A stretch of 64,000 nucleotides of DNA from Tricholoma matsutake (Eukaryota > Basidiomycota > Agaricomycetes > Agaricales > Tricholomataceae), in assembly GCA_026075535.2 (NCBI GenBank), contig AP026546.1:7316001-7380000 (forward strand), written 5' to 3'. Below, piece after piece: positions 32,683 to 44,009 of the stretch (position 1 is the stretch's first letter; every line of letters begins with the position of its first letter). The position numbers and the translations under genes were made by a program. The notes under the pieces are model-generated. The model ran no database searches, was not told the DNA's origin, and saw only the letters and a list, made by a program, of their open reading frames with translations.

Positions 32683-35286
32683 TTGAAGTCACCCATGGCC
32701 TCTCCCTTTTTCTTTGTCAAGAAGAAGGATGACTCACTTCGACTGGTTCAAGACTACAGAAGGCTCAACAACATCACAGTCAAAAATTGCTACCCACTAC
32801 CCCTCATCTCCGAACTCGTAAACCAGCTCCATGGAGCCCAATACTTCACCAAGCTCGATGTCCATTGGGGCTATAATAATGTGAGGATAAAGGAGGGAGA
32901 TGAGTGGAAGGCAGCCTTTCGTACCAACCGTGGTCTTTTTGAACCGCTTGTCATGTTCTTTGGCCTTACTAATAGCCCTGCCACCTTTCAGACCATGATG
33001 AACGACATCTTCCACGACCTCATCCTTGAAGGTGTTGTCTGCATCTATCTCGATGACATCCTCATCTTCACTCGCATGGTTGAAGAGCACCGTCGCATCA
33101 CGCACCTCGTCCTAGAGCGACTTCGACGGTACAAACTCTACCTTTGTCAGGACAAATGCAAGTTCAAAAGGACCAAGATCGAGTACCTTGGCCTGATTAT
33201 CTCGGAGGGTCAAGTGGAGATGGATCCTATCAAGGTAAACGGGGTCACAGCTTGGCCGATGCCCATGAACAAGAAGGAGGTGCAGTCTTTCCTGGGCTTC
33301 ATCAATTTCTATCGGCATTTTATGAAGGATTTCTCACATCATGCACAACCACTGTTCGACTTGACAGGAAAGGAGGTGTGGAGGTGGGATAATGCACAAC
33401 AGGAGGCATTTGAAAAGCTTAAGGAGATGGTCACTTCTGCTCCAATCCTTACCTTTGCTGACAATTCGCGTCCTTTTCGTGTAGAAGCCGACAGTTCTGA
33501 CTTTGTGACGGGCGCCGTGTTGTCTCAGCAGTCTCTGGAGGACCAGAAGTGGCATCCTGTTGCGTTCTACTCCAAAAGCCTTAGTGCTGTAGAGCGAAAC
33601 TATGAGATCCATGACAAGGAGATGTTGGCGATAATGCATGCGCTTGAGGAGTGGCAACACTTCCTTGAGGGTGCCCAACACATGGTGGAAATTTGGACAG
33701 ATCACAAGAATCTCGAGTACTTCATGACGGCCAAGAAATTGAACCATCGTCAAGCTTGTTGGTCCCTGTATCTATCTAGATTCGACTTCTCCTTGCACCA
33801 CCATCCGGGTCGCAGCATGGGGAAGACCGATGCCCTATCCCGACATGCAGACCATGGGGATGGCAGCAGTGACAACCAAAACATTGTGCTGTTGCAGCCA
33901 GACCTGTTCACCATTCAGGCACTGGAAGGCATTGCACCCCAGGGCGAGGAGTGGGACATCCTATGTGACATTTGTCATGCAAACCGTAATGGTTTACATG
34001 AGGATGTTGTTGCCCAAGCTGTTAAAGAACTGAGGAAGGGATCGACCCTTTCCTTATGTGTGGCAGAGTGGGCTGAAAAGGAGGACTTGCTGTATTTCAG
34101 GGATCACATCTATGTTCCCAATGACCCAGACCTTCGCCGGTGCATCATATCCCAACACCATGACTCACAGATTGCTGGCCACCCCAGACGCTGGAAGACC
34201 TTGGAGCTCACCTCACGGAACTATTGGTGGCCACAAATGTCACGGCTCATTGGTCAGTATTGTCGCACTTGTGACCTGGGCTTATGCACCAAGGTTCCTC
34301 ATTGCAAGCCTATTGGTGAGCTACACCCTCTTCCTGTTCCAGAGAGTTGTTGGGATGTCGTCAGTGTTGACTTTGTGGTGGAATTGCCAGAGTCAAACAG
34401 GTTTGATGCAGTGATGTGCACAGTTGACTCAGTGGGAAAACGCGCTCACTTCATTCCCACTCATACCACTGTCAGTGCCCTAGGTGCCGCTCGACTCTAC
34501 CTCCACCATGTGTGGGAATTACATGGACTTCCTGGTGCCTTCCTCTCAGATTGTGGCCCTCAGTTCATGGCAGAGTTCACTCGTGAGCTGTACCGACTTC
34601 TGGGGATCAAACTCCTCGCTTCAACCGCTTATCACCCACAAACTGATGGCCAGACAGAGCGAGTCAACCAGGAACTGGAGCAGTACATCCGCCTCTTTGT
34701 CAATGAACGCCAGGATGATTGGGATGATCTCCTTCCTTTGGCCGAGTTCGGATACAACAACCATGTCCATGCTTCCACTCAACAGACCCCTTTCCTCTTA
34801 GACACTGGACGACATCCACGCATGGGATTTGAACCTCGCCAAACTCCCTCACACATTGAGACAGTGAATGAGTTCACAGAACGCATGAGGGATAGCTTGG
34901 AGGAGGCAAGGGCAGCCTTAGCAAAGGCGAAGGATGACATGGCGCGATTTTACAACCAACACCACTCCCCAACCCCTCAGTACAAGGTTGGTGATCGAGT
35001 TTATCTTGACTCCAGTGACATCTCCACTACATGTCCATCCAAGAAACTCGCTCATCGCTTCTTGGGACCTTTCCCCATTGTCAAGTGCATTGGAACGGAT
35101 GCCTATTGTCTATGCCTCCCAGCCTCCATGTCCAGACTCCATCCCGTCTTCCATGTTGTCAAATTGCTTCCAGCTCCCCCAGATCCGTTCCTGGGATGCC
35201 ATTCACACCCACCACCACCACCTACAGTGATCGAGGGAGAACCCCAATACAAAGTTGAGTCAATCTTGGACAGCTGTTTGCGTTGA
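32683..35286 (+). CDS. RT-RNase H-integrase of element D, 867-codon open frame
   Basis: Continues the polyprotein in the same frame after the TGA. RT: SPFFFVKKKD, RLVQDYRRLN, LVMFFGLTNSPATFQ and YLDDILIFT (catalytic pair present). RNase H: VEADSSDFVTGAVLS, HDKEMLAIMHALEEW, WTDHKNLEYF. Integrase: HHDSQIAGHPRRW, NYWWPQM and CRTC for the zinc domain; core VSVDFVVELPES, LSDCGPQF, HPQTDGQTERVNQELE. Then GPF/Y-like HRFLGPFPIVK and the start of a chromodomain YKVESILDS. Residues needed for catalysis look present. The next TGA (CLR-stop) corresponds to CGA in element E. Confidence 0.93.
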   Translation: MKSPMASPFFFVKKKDDSLRLVQDYRRLNNITVKNCYPLPLISELVNQLHGAQYFTKLDVHWGYNNVRIKEGDEWKAAFRTNRGLFEPLVMFFGLTNSPATFQTMMNDIFHDLILEGVVCIYLDDILIFTRMVEEHRRITHLVLERLRRYKLYLCQDKCKFKRTKIEYLGLIISEGQVEMDPIKVNGVTAWPMPMNKKEVQSFLGFINFYRHFMKDFSHHAQPLFDLTGKEVWRWDNAQQEAFEKLKEMVTSAPILTFADNSRPFRVEADSSDFVTGAVLSQQSLEDQKWHPVAFYSKSLSAVERNYEIHDKEMLAIMHALEEWQHFLEGAQHMVEIWTDHKNLEYFMTAKKLNHRQACWSLYLSRFDFSLHHHPGRSMGKTDALSRHADHGDGSSDNQNIVLLQPDLFTIQALEGIAPQGEEWDILCDICHANRNGLHEDVVAQAVKELRKGSTLSLCVAEWAEKEDLLYFRDHIYVPNDPDLRRCIISQHHDSQIAGHPRRWKTLELTSRNYWWPQMSRLIGQYCRTCDLGLCTKVPHCKPIGELHPLPVPESCWDVVSVDFVVELPESNRFDAVMCTVDSVGKRAHFIPTHTTVSALGAARLYLHHVWELHGLPGAFLSDCGPQFMAEFTRELYRLLGIKLLASTAYHPQTDGQTERVNQELEQYIRLFVNERQDDWDDLLPLAEFGYNNHVHASTQQTPFLLDTGRHPRMGFEPRQTPSHIETVNEFTERMRDSLEEARAALAKAKDDMARFYNQHHSPTPQYKVGDRVYLDSSDISTTCPSKKLAHRFLGPFPIVKCIGTDAYCLCLPASMSRLHPVFHVVKLLPAPPDPFLGCHSHPPPPPTVIEGEPQYKVESILDSCLR

Positions 35287-35478
35287 GGAAAACTCCAGTA
35301 TTTGGTACATTGGAAGGGTTATGGGTATGAGAAGAACTCATGGGTCAAAGAGTCTGACATAAATGCCCCTCGGTTAATCAAGGAATTCCACCGACGGCAC
35401 ACTGCTGCACCGCGTCGCATTCAAGTCACGGACTTTGGTCGTATGCGATTTCAAATGCATCGGGGCAATGCATCTTAG
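35287..35478 (+). pseudogene. Chromodomain end of element D
   Basis: After the TGA: GKLQYLVHWKGYGYEKNSWV followed by LIKEFHRRH, the second half of the chromodomain, then a stop before the polypurine tract. Element E has the same text without the stop. Confidence 0.85.
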
Positions 35479-35489
35479 AGAGGGGGTGA

Positions 35490-35915
35490 TGTAAGGGGAC
35501 TAGGGGGGTGCCCTGTGTGTTTTTCCTATTTTTTATGTTCGTCCTATATTTTTCCCCACCTCATTTCCTTCTATTCTTCATTTTCTATGATTTTTCCGGA
35601 TTTTATTACTAATTTTCCCTTGCTATCATGTTTGTACATGTTGACACTTTTATATTTAGAGGCGGAGTACCCCTTCCGACACATACCCCTTGGTATGATG
35701 TCATTCGGCAGCCTTGATCTGCCTATCTCTGCCTTTTTCTATTTTTAGGTTATATTTGATTTTTGTCATCTTCACATATACTGGGCATCAGCAAGGGGAT
35801 CCTTAGAGTTTTCTCTTCAGATTTCCCTTTGCTAGGTGTGTCCCCAATGCCTGTATTATGTAGTATAATTTTAACTTCGGATTTCCCTTTGCTAGAGGCT
35901 TAGGTTGCCCTTATA
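35490..35915 (+). repeat. 3' LTR of element D
   Basis: 426 bp, identical to 29748-30173 except for 8 transitions. Followed by the duplication gatgt. Confidence 0.95.
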
Positions 35916-36044
35916 GATGTGATTTACCATCCATGGAATATAGTCATGTTATATACTTGGGGGTGAGGGCCAATTCTGGCAAGCATTAGTTCTTATGTTA
36001 TTTTATTATATTATTAAACTGTATATAAACACATCACTATGCAG

Positions 36045-36190
36045 ATGTCATTTTCAAACTCAGCTCAAAATCCTGGTTAGAATGGTATATAACATCACTA
36101 TATTCCATTTATGGTAAGTCACATGACTCTCTCATTGTCATTTTTGAACTCAGCTCAAAAAACCGGTTAGAATGATGTATAACATCACTA
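36045..36190 (-). repeat. Inverted copies of the 90-bp repeat
   Basis: Reverse-complement versions of the unit at 29417-29735: CTCAGCTCAAAA, GGTATATAACATCACTAT and GGTAAGTCACATGACTC occur here twice. Confidence 0.8.
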
Positions 36191-36660
36191 TAGATTTTTG
36201 ACTCCCACAGTTAGTAAAGTCAGTAATTTTTGTAATGGTTGCTGAAAATTACAGACCGTGGGGAAAACAGACATGGAAAAATGGTCACACTGAATTTTTC
36301 ATTGATTCTGGGTTTGAAGAACAAGCCTTAACTTCATTAAGGACTCATAACATTGAGATATAGAAGTTCTATTGGCCATTGGCTCATGGCAAGTGGCTAA
36401 ATTAAAATTGCTTACCAATAACTGATGGGATCAACCAATGTTTGCAGAAGACCCTCCAGCTTTTGAGGTCCTCTACCATGTCAGATATTTTGAGACATTT
36501 ACCTGTTTTATTTGTGATGCTATAGCCAGATTATTGAAAACAAGTGGCTTAGCTAGTGGCAGCACTATGTGTGCCAGCAAGGCACTCCAACAGGTAATTG
36601 ACCTTGCTAAACCATTTTAATAGACTATGGTACATATATTAGAGCATTTGAGAGCATAAA
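36191..36660. other. Remaining interior of the hAT element
   Basis: AT-rich sequence with short frames only; nothing recognised. It could be a worn remnant of a transposase gene, but I see no motif. Confidence 0.4.
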
Positions 36661-38014
36661 AAATAGTAGTATTCATATGGATACCCATGGATGATCCATG
36701 GATGCCACCCATATCCATGGACTTTAGTACATCATCCATGGATATTCACCTGGATGGACCTGGGTCCATTCATGGTAGTCCCTATCCCAAACAATGACCC
36801 AGATTTTTGGATGGCTGCTCTTGGATGAATGGATGAATGACACACTTATTGATATGATGTTCAGCCATCTATCTGAACGCACAGAAGAAGATGCTACATT
36901 GGACTCATTTGTGATTATCGAGACCATGCGGTCCATGCACGACATCAATAAAGCAAGATCTGAGACTGATCACACAAACCCCCTCACAACTTTCTTGAAG
37001 TGCCTAGAAGCTCACATTCGCAAAAGCAATTATGATACCCTTATCTTTCCTGTGCATTTGGAGGAAGAGAAGCATTGGCTGGTTTTCAAAATAGATTTTG
37101 ACTGTCAAGAACTTTCGTATGGTAAGTTAAAATATATCAGTAACATTGGATGTACATGCTCACAATACTAGGTGATTCATTATCACATCGAGAGATGCCT
37201 CCTCCCAAAGGAATTATCAAGAAACTTCAATGGTGGCTCCAAAAACACTTTCGTGGTCCCTTCAAGGACTGTGGCAACATCCTTGAGCATAGTTTCCAAG
37301 AAGATAGAACAAAATGTAGTATTATTACACTGAATACAACCACACGAGAGGTATTTCATGACAAATTATGGACATCAGATTGAAAGGTCTTTGAACATGC
37401 CAACTGGTTCTGTAAGCTATTTGCTGCTCATGTCAAAGATGTAAGAATTGTTCTTGGCAATATGAACTCACTATTGACAGTTGCCTAGATCAATCATGAC
37501 AGCACAAAGGTGTTGTACAACCCCAACCACATTGAGAACATACACATGCAGCGCATAGACAACAGATCTGTATATGTGCAGCCGCAGTCAAAAAAGTCAA
37601 GTCATGAAACTGAAAAGATGGAAACAGGGCACTGTATCTCAGTAGAGTCATTACTCAACCCAGCACCACCCATTCCTCCCAGTACATACCAAACATCTGC
37701 TGTGATTACGCCTTTGCAGAACATTGACAGAAATGATCACTCAGCAATGATAATCGATGAACCGGCAGGTGCAATCAAGGACACCCCAGAAGGAATGGCT
37801 TCCAAGTTAGGGATGAAGAATGCATATTCAGTTTTGCAGAGGGAGAGGCATATAGATGTATCGGACGCCCCTTGAACTAGTACTGCCACTACCCACAGAT
37901 TTCCCACGATCTCAGCACCAGGGAATCGGAAAGTGGAGGCAGCTACGAGGATAGAATAGCGTCAATACATTATCTATACACCATCGCATAGCCCTATTTA
38001 CACCATGTTGCAAT

Positions 38015-39636
38015 CTGCGGGAGCCCCAGCCCTGATGACCAGACAAAAATTTAACTCAACTGCATGATCACAAAAGGAGCTGGAGGAAGCTGAAGGACAG
38101 AATACAGACATTTGGTCAAAAGAACAGGCTATAAACTTCCTGACGATGAAACAATTTATAATACCCGGTAATTATATAGATATGCAGAATCTTGTTTACA
38201 TCCTCCTACAGATAGGAAGCATGATGACCAGAGGACAGAAACAGCTAATGGACACAATTAGAGCGATCACATTCTTACTAGCCAATGCAAGTGTGCAGAG
38301 GATAGCAGATGAGGTCACAGAGATGGTCAAGAAACAGCTACAAGAACATATGGAACAATTTACTGCGGGAGTAGAAGACATACAAGATGCCATTGAGCAT
38401 GCTACTACAGCTACAAATACAATGACAGACAAGATAGACGAGATCAAGGATGGCCTGCAGGAAACAATGGAACAGCTGACTCAAATGGCACAGGAAATTG
38501 CCGACAAGATGACCGAAAGCTCAAACAAAGCAATGACACACATGGAACCCACACCCCAACCGATCACCTATGCAACAGCAGCGCTACAAGAGCCACACCC
38601 CGACCATGCAGAGGTAATAACAAGGGGACACACTTCTGACAAGCAGATTATGATACAGAAAGACAAAGATGCTACCGAGAACATACTAGACACACTGATG
38701 GAGAAGGACTTGGTTGTCAAGGTGAACACTGCACTGGATCTAATGGGAATGTCGGGTATGGATAAACCTCGGCATATGGCCTTCATAGGGGCAAGGAAGC
38801 TGAGAAACAGAAATGTACTATACCAGCTGAACACCAAGGAAGTGGCCACCTGGTTACGAGCTCTGGAGGTACAAAAGGCATTCATGGAAAAATATGGTGG
38901 GACCTCCAACATACATAACAAACTACACTATGTAATAGCAGAGTTTGTCCCAGTCACCTTCGAAGCTGGATCCAGCTTTGCACATGCAAAAGTGGAACAA
39001 GATAACTTCGCAGGCTCAGACTTGATAGCATACTCAAAATACATCAAGCCACCACATCTTTGTAATGATAGCCAGAGAGTAGCGCATGTGATCTTCGGAT
39101 TCATGGAGCGAGATGATGCCAACAAGGCCATTGGGGCAGGCTTTTTCATTGAAGGTAAGTACTCTAATGTACAAAAAATGCTAATGGAACCAAAGAGATG
39201 CCTAAAATGCCAAAAGTACGGCCACTACGAGTCAAACTGCAAAGCTACAGAGGACACCTGCACAAGATGTGGAGATCAACACCGGACTGCACAATGTATG
39301 GCTGATGTCGCGGTTGGATACCGATGCACCAACTGTACAGGCAACAAAGCAGTAGGACATGGGGCAGCAGATAGGGAATGCGCTGAGTACAAGGAGCAGT
39401 GTCATAAGATGCAGGAACGTATGCCAGAAAATAAGTATAAGTTTTTCCTGACCTCAGCCCCCACAACCTGGAAACTACTAAATGTGACAGAACCACACGT
39501 AGATAGGACACAACTGACACAACACCACAACAGACAGCTACAGACAGAGGCACCGAACCAACAACACCAACAGCGCTTTATGGAAGACTGGCAGACAGTA
39601 TGCAGACAGCGAGGCAGGCCCATCCTGCAAGCGTGA
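38015..39636 (+). pseudogene. LINE ORF1, Gag-like RNA-binding protein
   Basis: The longest open part is 38146-39636 (496 codons); related sequence starts near 38015 and is cut by a stop at 38066. It has a long coiled-coil (VQRIADEVTEMVKKQL ... MTDKIDEIKDGLQETMEQL), a central domain with RKLRNRNVLYQL and KYGGTSNIH, then zinc knuckles CLKCQKYGHYESNC, CTRCGDQHRTAQC and CTNCTGNKAVGHG (39200-39375). It would coat LINE RNA. Confidence 0.85.
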
Positions 39637-39639
39637 ACT

Positions 39640-40860
39640 CAAGACAATGGATGGCCGATAAGGCCGATGCAAAGAACTATCGACGAGTATCTGGGGAACT
39701 CGCAGAGACTAGGAGGCACGGGAAACAATGCAGCACAACAAAACATGTATTGGGGGGACAGTGACCCCAATGAGGTAGGACTGGGGCCAAGACCGGACAC
39801 CCTACTATGGAGGAGAGAACACACACCCCTTGAATATGTCTGAAGACCCCAATCAGCACAACACGATGGAGCCCATTCAAATAAGAGACAGCAAAACATT
39901 AACAAGTCACTGATAAGCCAGTTGGACCTACTCCAAAGCCTCAGACGCAATGACTATGACATCTGTATAATACAAGAATCCTACATCGATTTCAGAGGCA
40001 AAACGAGAGCCAATCAACAATGGTCTACAATATACCCAAATACCCATGACGAGCATCCAGACAAGACCAGATCTATCATACTTGTCAACACTAACCTCGT
40101 TACAGATAAATGGAAGCAACTACACTTCCAGCACCCAGACATAACCGCTATAGAACTCACAGGTAACTTCAGTATGCTACGCATCATCAATATCTACAAT
40201 GATGGCAACAATAATGATGCACTGACACATATTTTGGCATTCATGCGAGACCAAAACAGACAACAACAGATACCAGGCCCCATCCACACGATGTGGGCAG
40301 GGGACTTCAACAGACACCACCCGATATGGGATGAACCAAGAAATGAGCATCTATTCACATGAGAGAACCTGGACCGGGCACAACCGCTACTAAACATGCT
40401 AGCACACCATGATATGAAAATGGCATTACCACCATTCATCCCGACCCTATGGGCCCACAACATGGGAAACCATACAAGGGTCGACAATGTGTTCTGCACC
40501 GAGGAACTCATGAACATGATCATCAAATGCAACACAGATGACGTGACACGACCAGTCAAAATGGATCATTACCCAATCATCACACTCCTCGACATCCACG
40601 CAATGAGAACGGCTTGGGAACCCAGACCAAATTTCAGACAAATGGACTGGGGTGAGCTGGTCAAAACTCTGGAAGCAAACCTAGCTAACATCCCCGCGCC
40701 CACAGAGATTGAAAACATACAAGACTTCAATGTGGCTTTGGATAGGTTGAGTCTTGCAATTCAAGATGTGATAGCACAGCACGTCAAAACTACAAAACCA
40801 AGCCCGTATTCCAAGAGATGGTGGACGACAGAACTGGCCAACAAAAAGAGGACGACATGA
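39640..40860 (+). pseudogene. LINE ORF2, endonuclease domain
   Basis: AP-endonuclease-like domain: IIQESYIDF (metal-binding Glu), SIILVNTNL, IINIYND, MWAGDFNRHHPIWDE (Asp-Asn-His box), a stop at 40360, then TRVDNVFCTEEL and VKMDHYPIITLL with the final Asp and His. It would nick target DNA to prime reverse transcription. Stops at 39634, 39841, 40360 and 40858. Confidence 0.85.
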
Positions 40861-41981
40861 CGACTAGGTAGAAAGTCAAAATACCACAGGGCAAACCCAT
40901 TCACGAAAAGTACTGGCAGCAGAGAAACCGATACTCAGAGATGATCTGTACAACAAAAGCCGAACACTGGGTGGAATGGCTAGAGGGCCTAGACAAAATG
41001 AGCATCTGGCAGGCAAGTAGATTAGTCACTTCACTGGCTACTGATGCAGGAAAGGCGAAAATCCCAACGATACAAGTCAGAGACCCTATAACGAAGCAGG
41101 CAATCAGAGAAGCCATAGACAACTGAAGCAAGGGCCAATGTTTCTATGAGACTTTCTTTCTACCCCTGAACCCGGATCTGGAAGCTGCACCTCAAAACTT
41201 CTGGTACCCACCCCCATGGTGGAACTTCAAGAATATCACAGATGCCCAGGTACACCGTGCTATAAAAAAGTTGAAACCTTATAAAGCCAGCAAGAAAGGA
41301 TCAGCACTAAACTCTGTCTTAATACATGCTAGAGAACAGCTTGTTCCATTTCTTGGCACACTTTTCCACACCACCAACATGCTGAAATACTATCCACAGG
41401 AATGGGCATGCATGGAAACCCTGATCCTCAAAAAGCCTGGCAAACCAGACTACACCATTGCATCTGCATGGTGACCAGTCGTACTATCAGACGGCATCGC
41501 CAAGCTCCTCAACAGCTGCCAGGCAGAGGACATGACCACCATGTGCAAGATACATGACATTCTCCCAGCCAACCATTTTGGGGCAAGACCAGTACGTACT
41601 ACTATGGACTCCATTCACCTGCTCACGAAAACAATTAAGGATGCGTGGTGTAAGGGTCAGGTGACCTCAGTCCTATTCCTTGATGTCAAAGGGGCCTTTT
41701 CCAGTGTGGATGTTGACCGGCTCATCCACAACATGAGGAAATGGGGAATCCCAAGGGAGTATACAGAATGGATGGAGAGACAATTGCAAAATTGGAAAAC
41801 AGTATTATCCTTTGACAACTACCAGACAGACGTGTTCAAAGTGCTGAATGGACTGGACCAGGGAGACCCATTCTCAGGCACCTCATACCTCATTTATAAT
41901 GCTGACCTACTAAAAATCCCGGTACTCAAAGCAGGAGAACGGGTATTGCTATTCGTAGACAACACGGTGGTCATAGTATAG
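40861..41981 (+). pseudogene. LINE ORF2, reverse transcriptase domain (catalytic box altered)
   Basis: Finger and palm blocks: KKLKPYKASKKGSALN, LILKKPGKPDYT, NHFGARPVRTTMDSIHLL, VLFLDVKGAFSSVD (first catalytic Asp), GLDQGDPFSG in place of the usual PQGSPLSP, and FVDNTVVIV in place of the usual FxDD, so the second catalytic Asp is Asn. Stops near 41125 and 41473. The thumb is missing; a deletion joins the RT to RNase H. Confidence 0.85.
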
Positions 41982-41983
41982 AG

Positions 41984-42840
41984 GTGATAGCCGATACTGA
42001 CAGAGCGATAGAAAGTATACAGAATGACAACCCAGATGTCAAAGTCTTCACTGATGGCTCAGGTATGGAGGGTAAAATCAGAGCGGCAGCTGTATTATAC
42101 AGGAATGGGAACCTCAAGACCAAGCTGAGATGTCAGCTTGGCCTGCAATGCCATCACATGGTATATGAGGGAGAGGGAGTAGGTGTCTTATTAAGAGTCA
42201 AACTTATCGCTAATGAGTGGAATGTATGGTCGGCAAACATTTACATCGACAATTGAGCCACCATCATGGCTACACAGCTAATGAGGCCATGCCCAGGGCA
42301 TTATATCTTCGATGCACTTCATGAGAGCATAGCAGCAATATGGAAGAAGCATCAGGGTATAAAAATTATGATCAAGTGGGCACCAGGTCACAGAGGAGTC
42401 AAGGGTAATGAACAAGCAGATGAGGAGGCAAAGAAAGTGGTCACAGAGGGAAGCAATGAGGCATGCAAACTCCCAAAACTCCTGAGAACAACCCTGCCAC
42501 ATAGCAAATCCGCTATTATATGGATGCACAACAAAAAACTCAAGCAACATGCACAAAGGGGATGGACAGGCTCAAAACACTACACCAGGATGATGAAGAT
42601 GGATCCCTCAACCCTGTCCCACAAGTATATCGACCTTGTTACAAGGCTCCCAAGAAAGCTAGCTAGCATCCTTGTGCAGTTGAGAACGGGACATGCACCC
42701 TTAGCTAAGCATCTATTTTGAATCGGGAAAATGAACTCACCGATCTGTCCAGCATGCCTACAGAATGATGAAATGGTACAACACCTACTGCTGCACTGTC
42801 CAGTGCACCAAGTGGCAAGACAAACATTGTGAAACAGCAC
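41984..42840 (+). pseudogene. LINE ORF2, RNase H and C-terminal Cys/His motif
   Basis: RNase H-I motifs: VFTDGSG (Asp), MVYEGEGVGVLL (Glu), IYIDN (Asp) and WAPGHRGVKGNEQADEEAK (His, Asp). The frame breaks at 42254 and 42719. It ends with CPACLQNDEMVQHLLLHC (about 42743-42796), the C-x2-C-x8-H-x4-C motif typical of LINE C-termini. Confidence 0.87.
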
Positions 42841-44009
42841 AGGTGGCAGGAACATCGACGTCACAAAAATCCTCACAGCCAGGAGAATGCTACAAGCCTT
42901 GTTTAGATTCCTGGCAGAGATGAGATGGATGCACAACACATTTGGGGAGCTACCAGAAATGGGAGAACACGAGAGAAACAAATGAGAGGGAAGATAGGAT
43001 ACTGACACAGACACACATCATACCTTAACCTCGGACTCAGCACCACTTAATCTAGCACCAATGGCACTTTGAGGTCCCTCTGGGTCCCTCCAAGCAGATG
43101 TCTAAGGAAATATTGCATAGCAGAAAGGCTCGAAATTACATACTACAGTACATATTTAGTCTCTCACATATGGTACGCCACAACAGAGAATAAATGGGAA
43201 AAAAAAAAATAGAAGTATCAGAACAGTGCAAAACTAGAGCCAGAGGGACAAACTTGAAGTGTCCACATGCAGACAGTGAGGGAGATAACGAGGTAGTAGA
43301 TGAAAGCAGGGTGGGAAAGGACTGTCACCATGACAGTGGTCAATCAAAGTCAGCCATCTGGGAGCGTCTACAAAGAAAAGAAACACACAAAGCAGATGCT
43401 CAGAGAAGAGAATGCCAGGCTTTCACATTTCAGATCAAAAATACTGGATCTTGATGGACTCTCCGAAACTATCAGTGCAAAAACAGTGCGTCACTTCAAG
43501 TGTGGGAAAATGCTACAGATGAAGTATGCCTACAACACCCATAATTTCATGATGCACATTGCCAATTGTTCTGGACCACTGAAATCAGCAAAGCTTCCAG
43601 ATGGCAGAATGCAGTCGATTCAGTCATTTTTTCACAGGAAGTCCAAGTCTTTGCCATCACAGCCCTCTATTACATGAACAAGTGCACTGCCTTGTCCCAG
43701 CCTAAGTGAAGATCATAATCTGAAGGTTAAGGCATACTTAGATCATACTGGCACACATGGAGGCAGTGCCTCCTCTGTTACTGTTATTGCTGACAAACTT
43801 TATGGGAAGAAATTTCGACGCTTGTCAAAAAATCGGAAGATCCAAGTCAAGGTTGCTCAATGGCATGACTGGGTCTGGAGAAATGATGTCAAAGCTGGAT
43901 GGGTATTTTCCACCACTTGCCATGGTAAGGTGGCTGGCCCTGCTTCAAACCCTGAGCCTTGTGCAGCTTGTTTTTCTCTGTTCAAAAATAAGCAATTCAA
44001 AAATGCTGA

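Larger units (their letters stand above)
29748..35915 (+). mobile_element. Ty3/Gypsy chromovirus, element D (young, nearly intact)
   Basis: 6,168 bp with two 426-bp LTRs, 5-bp duplication gatgt at 29743-29747 and 35916-35920, self-primer site, gag, protease, RT, RNase H, integrase, chromodomain, and polypurine tract (AGAGAGGGGG, about 35477). I count 8 differences between the two LTRs, all CpG transitions. Three in-frame stops (31067, 32678 and 35284) are the main breaks; pol between 32683 and 35286 is one open frame. Element E at 62070 is a relative on the minus strand. Confidence 0.95.
28961..36784. mobile_element. hAT-type element inserted in the giant's protease gene, carrying Gypsy D
   Basis: 7,824 bp. 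Termini TAGGGACTACCATG and exact complement; 8-bp duplication tcccaaac at 28953-28960 and 36785-36792. Subterminal regions are full of CATGGATG/CCATGGAT motifs (28970-29065, 36670-36770). Without Gypsy D about 1.65 kb of its own sequence is left, with no transposase recognised. Confidence 0.92.
28332..37470 (+). pseudogene. Ulp1-like (C48) protease gene of giant transposon, split by hAT element
   Basis: Upstream part 28332-28960: PDDVLDLENPP, then SHLPFWCIQFWKDMLTVID (about 28750-28800), KWRGSLTWI and WNES. Downstream part 36793-37470: WLLLDEWMNDTLIDMM, a helical stretch, EEEKHWLVFKIDF with the catalytic His, an intron (about 37122-37171, GTAAGT...CTAG), SYG-DSLSH joined across it, WWLQKHF, and DRTKCSIITLNT with the catalytic Cys. 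The hAT element sits exactly between them with duplication tcccaaac. Stops at 28641 and 37381 suggest decay, but the His and Cys persist. Peptidases of this family cleave SUMO-like conjugates in the nucleus. A diverged relative sits in the H0 element. Confidence 0.8.
37865..43208 (+). mobile_element. Tad1-like LINE (non-LTR retrotransposon), decayed
   Basis: 5.34 kb between imperfect 13-bp duplications atagatgtatcgg (37852-37864) and atagaagtatcag (43209-43221, 11 of 13). It ends in an 11-base A-run preceded by AATAAA. Both flanks continue the transposase in the same frame (RHIDVS / IEVSEQ). Order: ORF1 with three zinc knuckles, ORF2 with endonuclease, RT, RNase H and a terminal Cys/His motif. 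That layout matches fungal Tad1-type LINEs. Confidence 0.87.
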
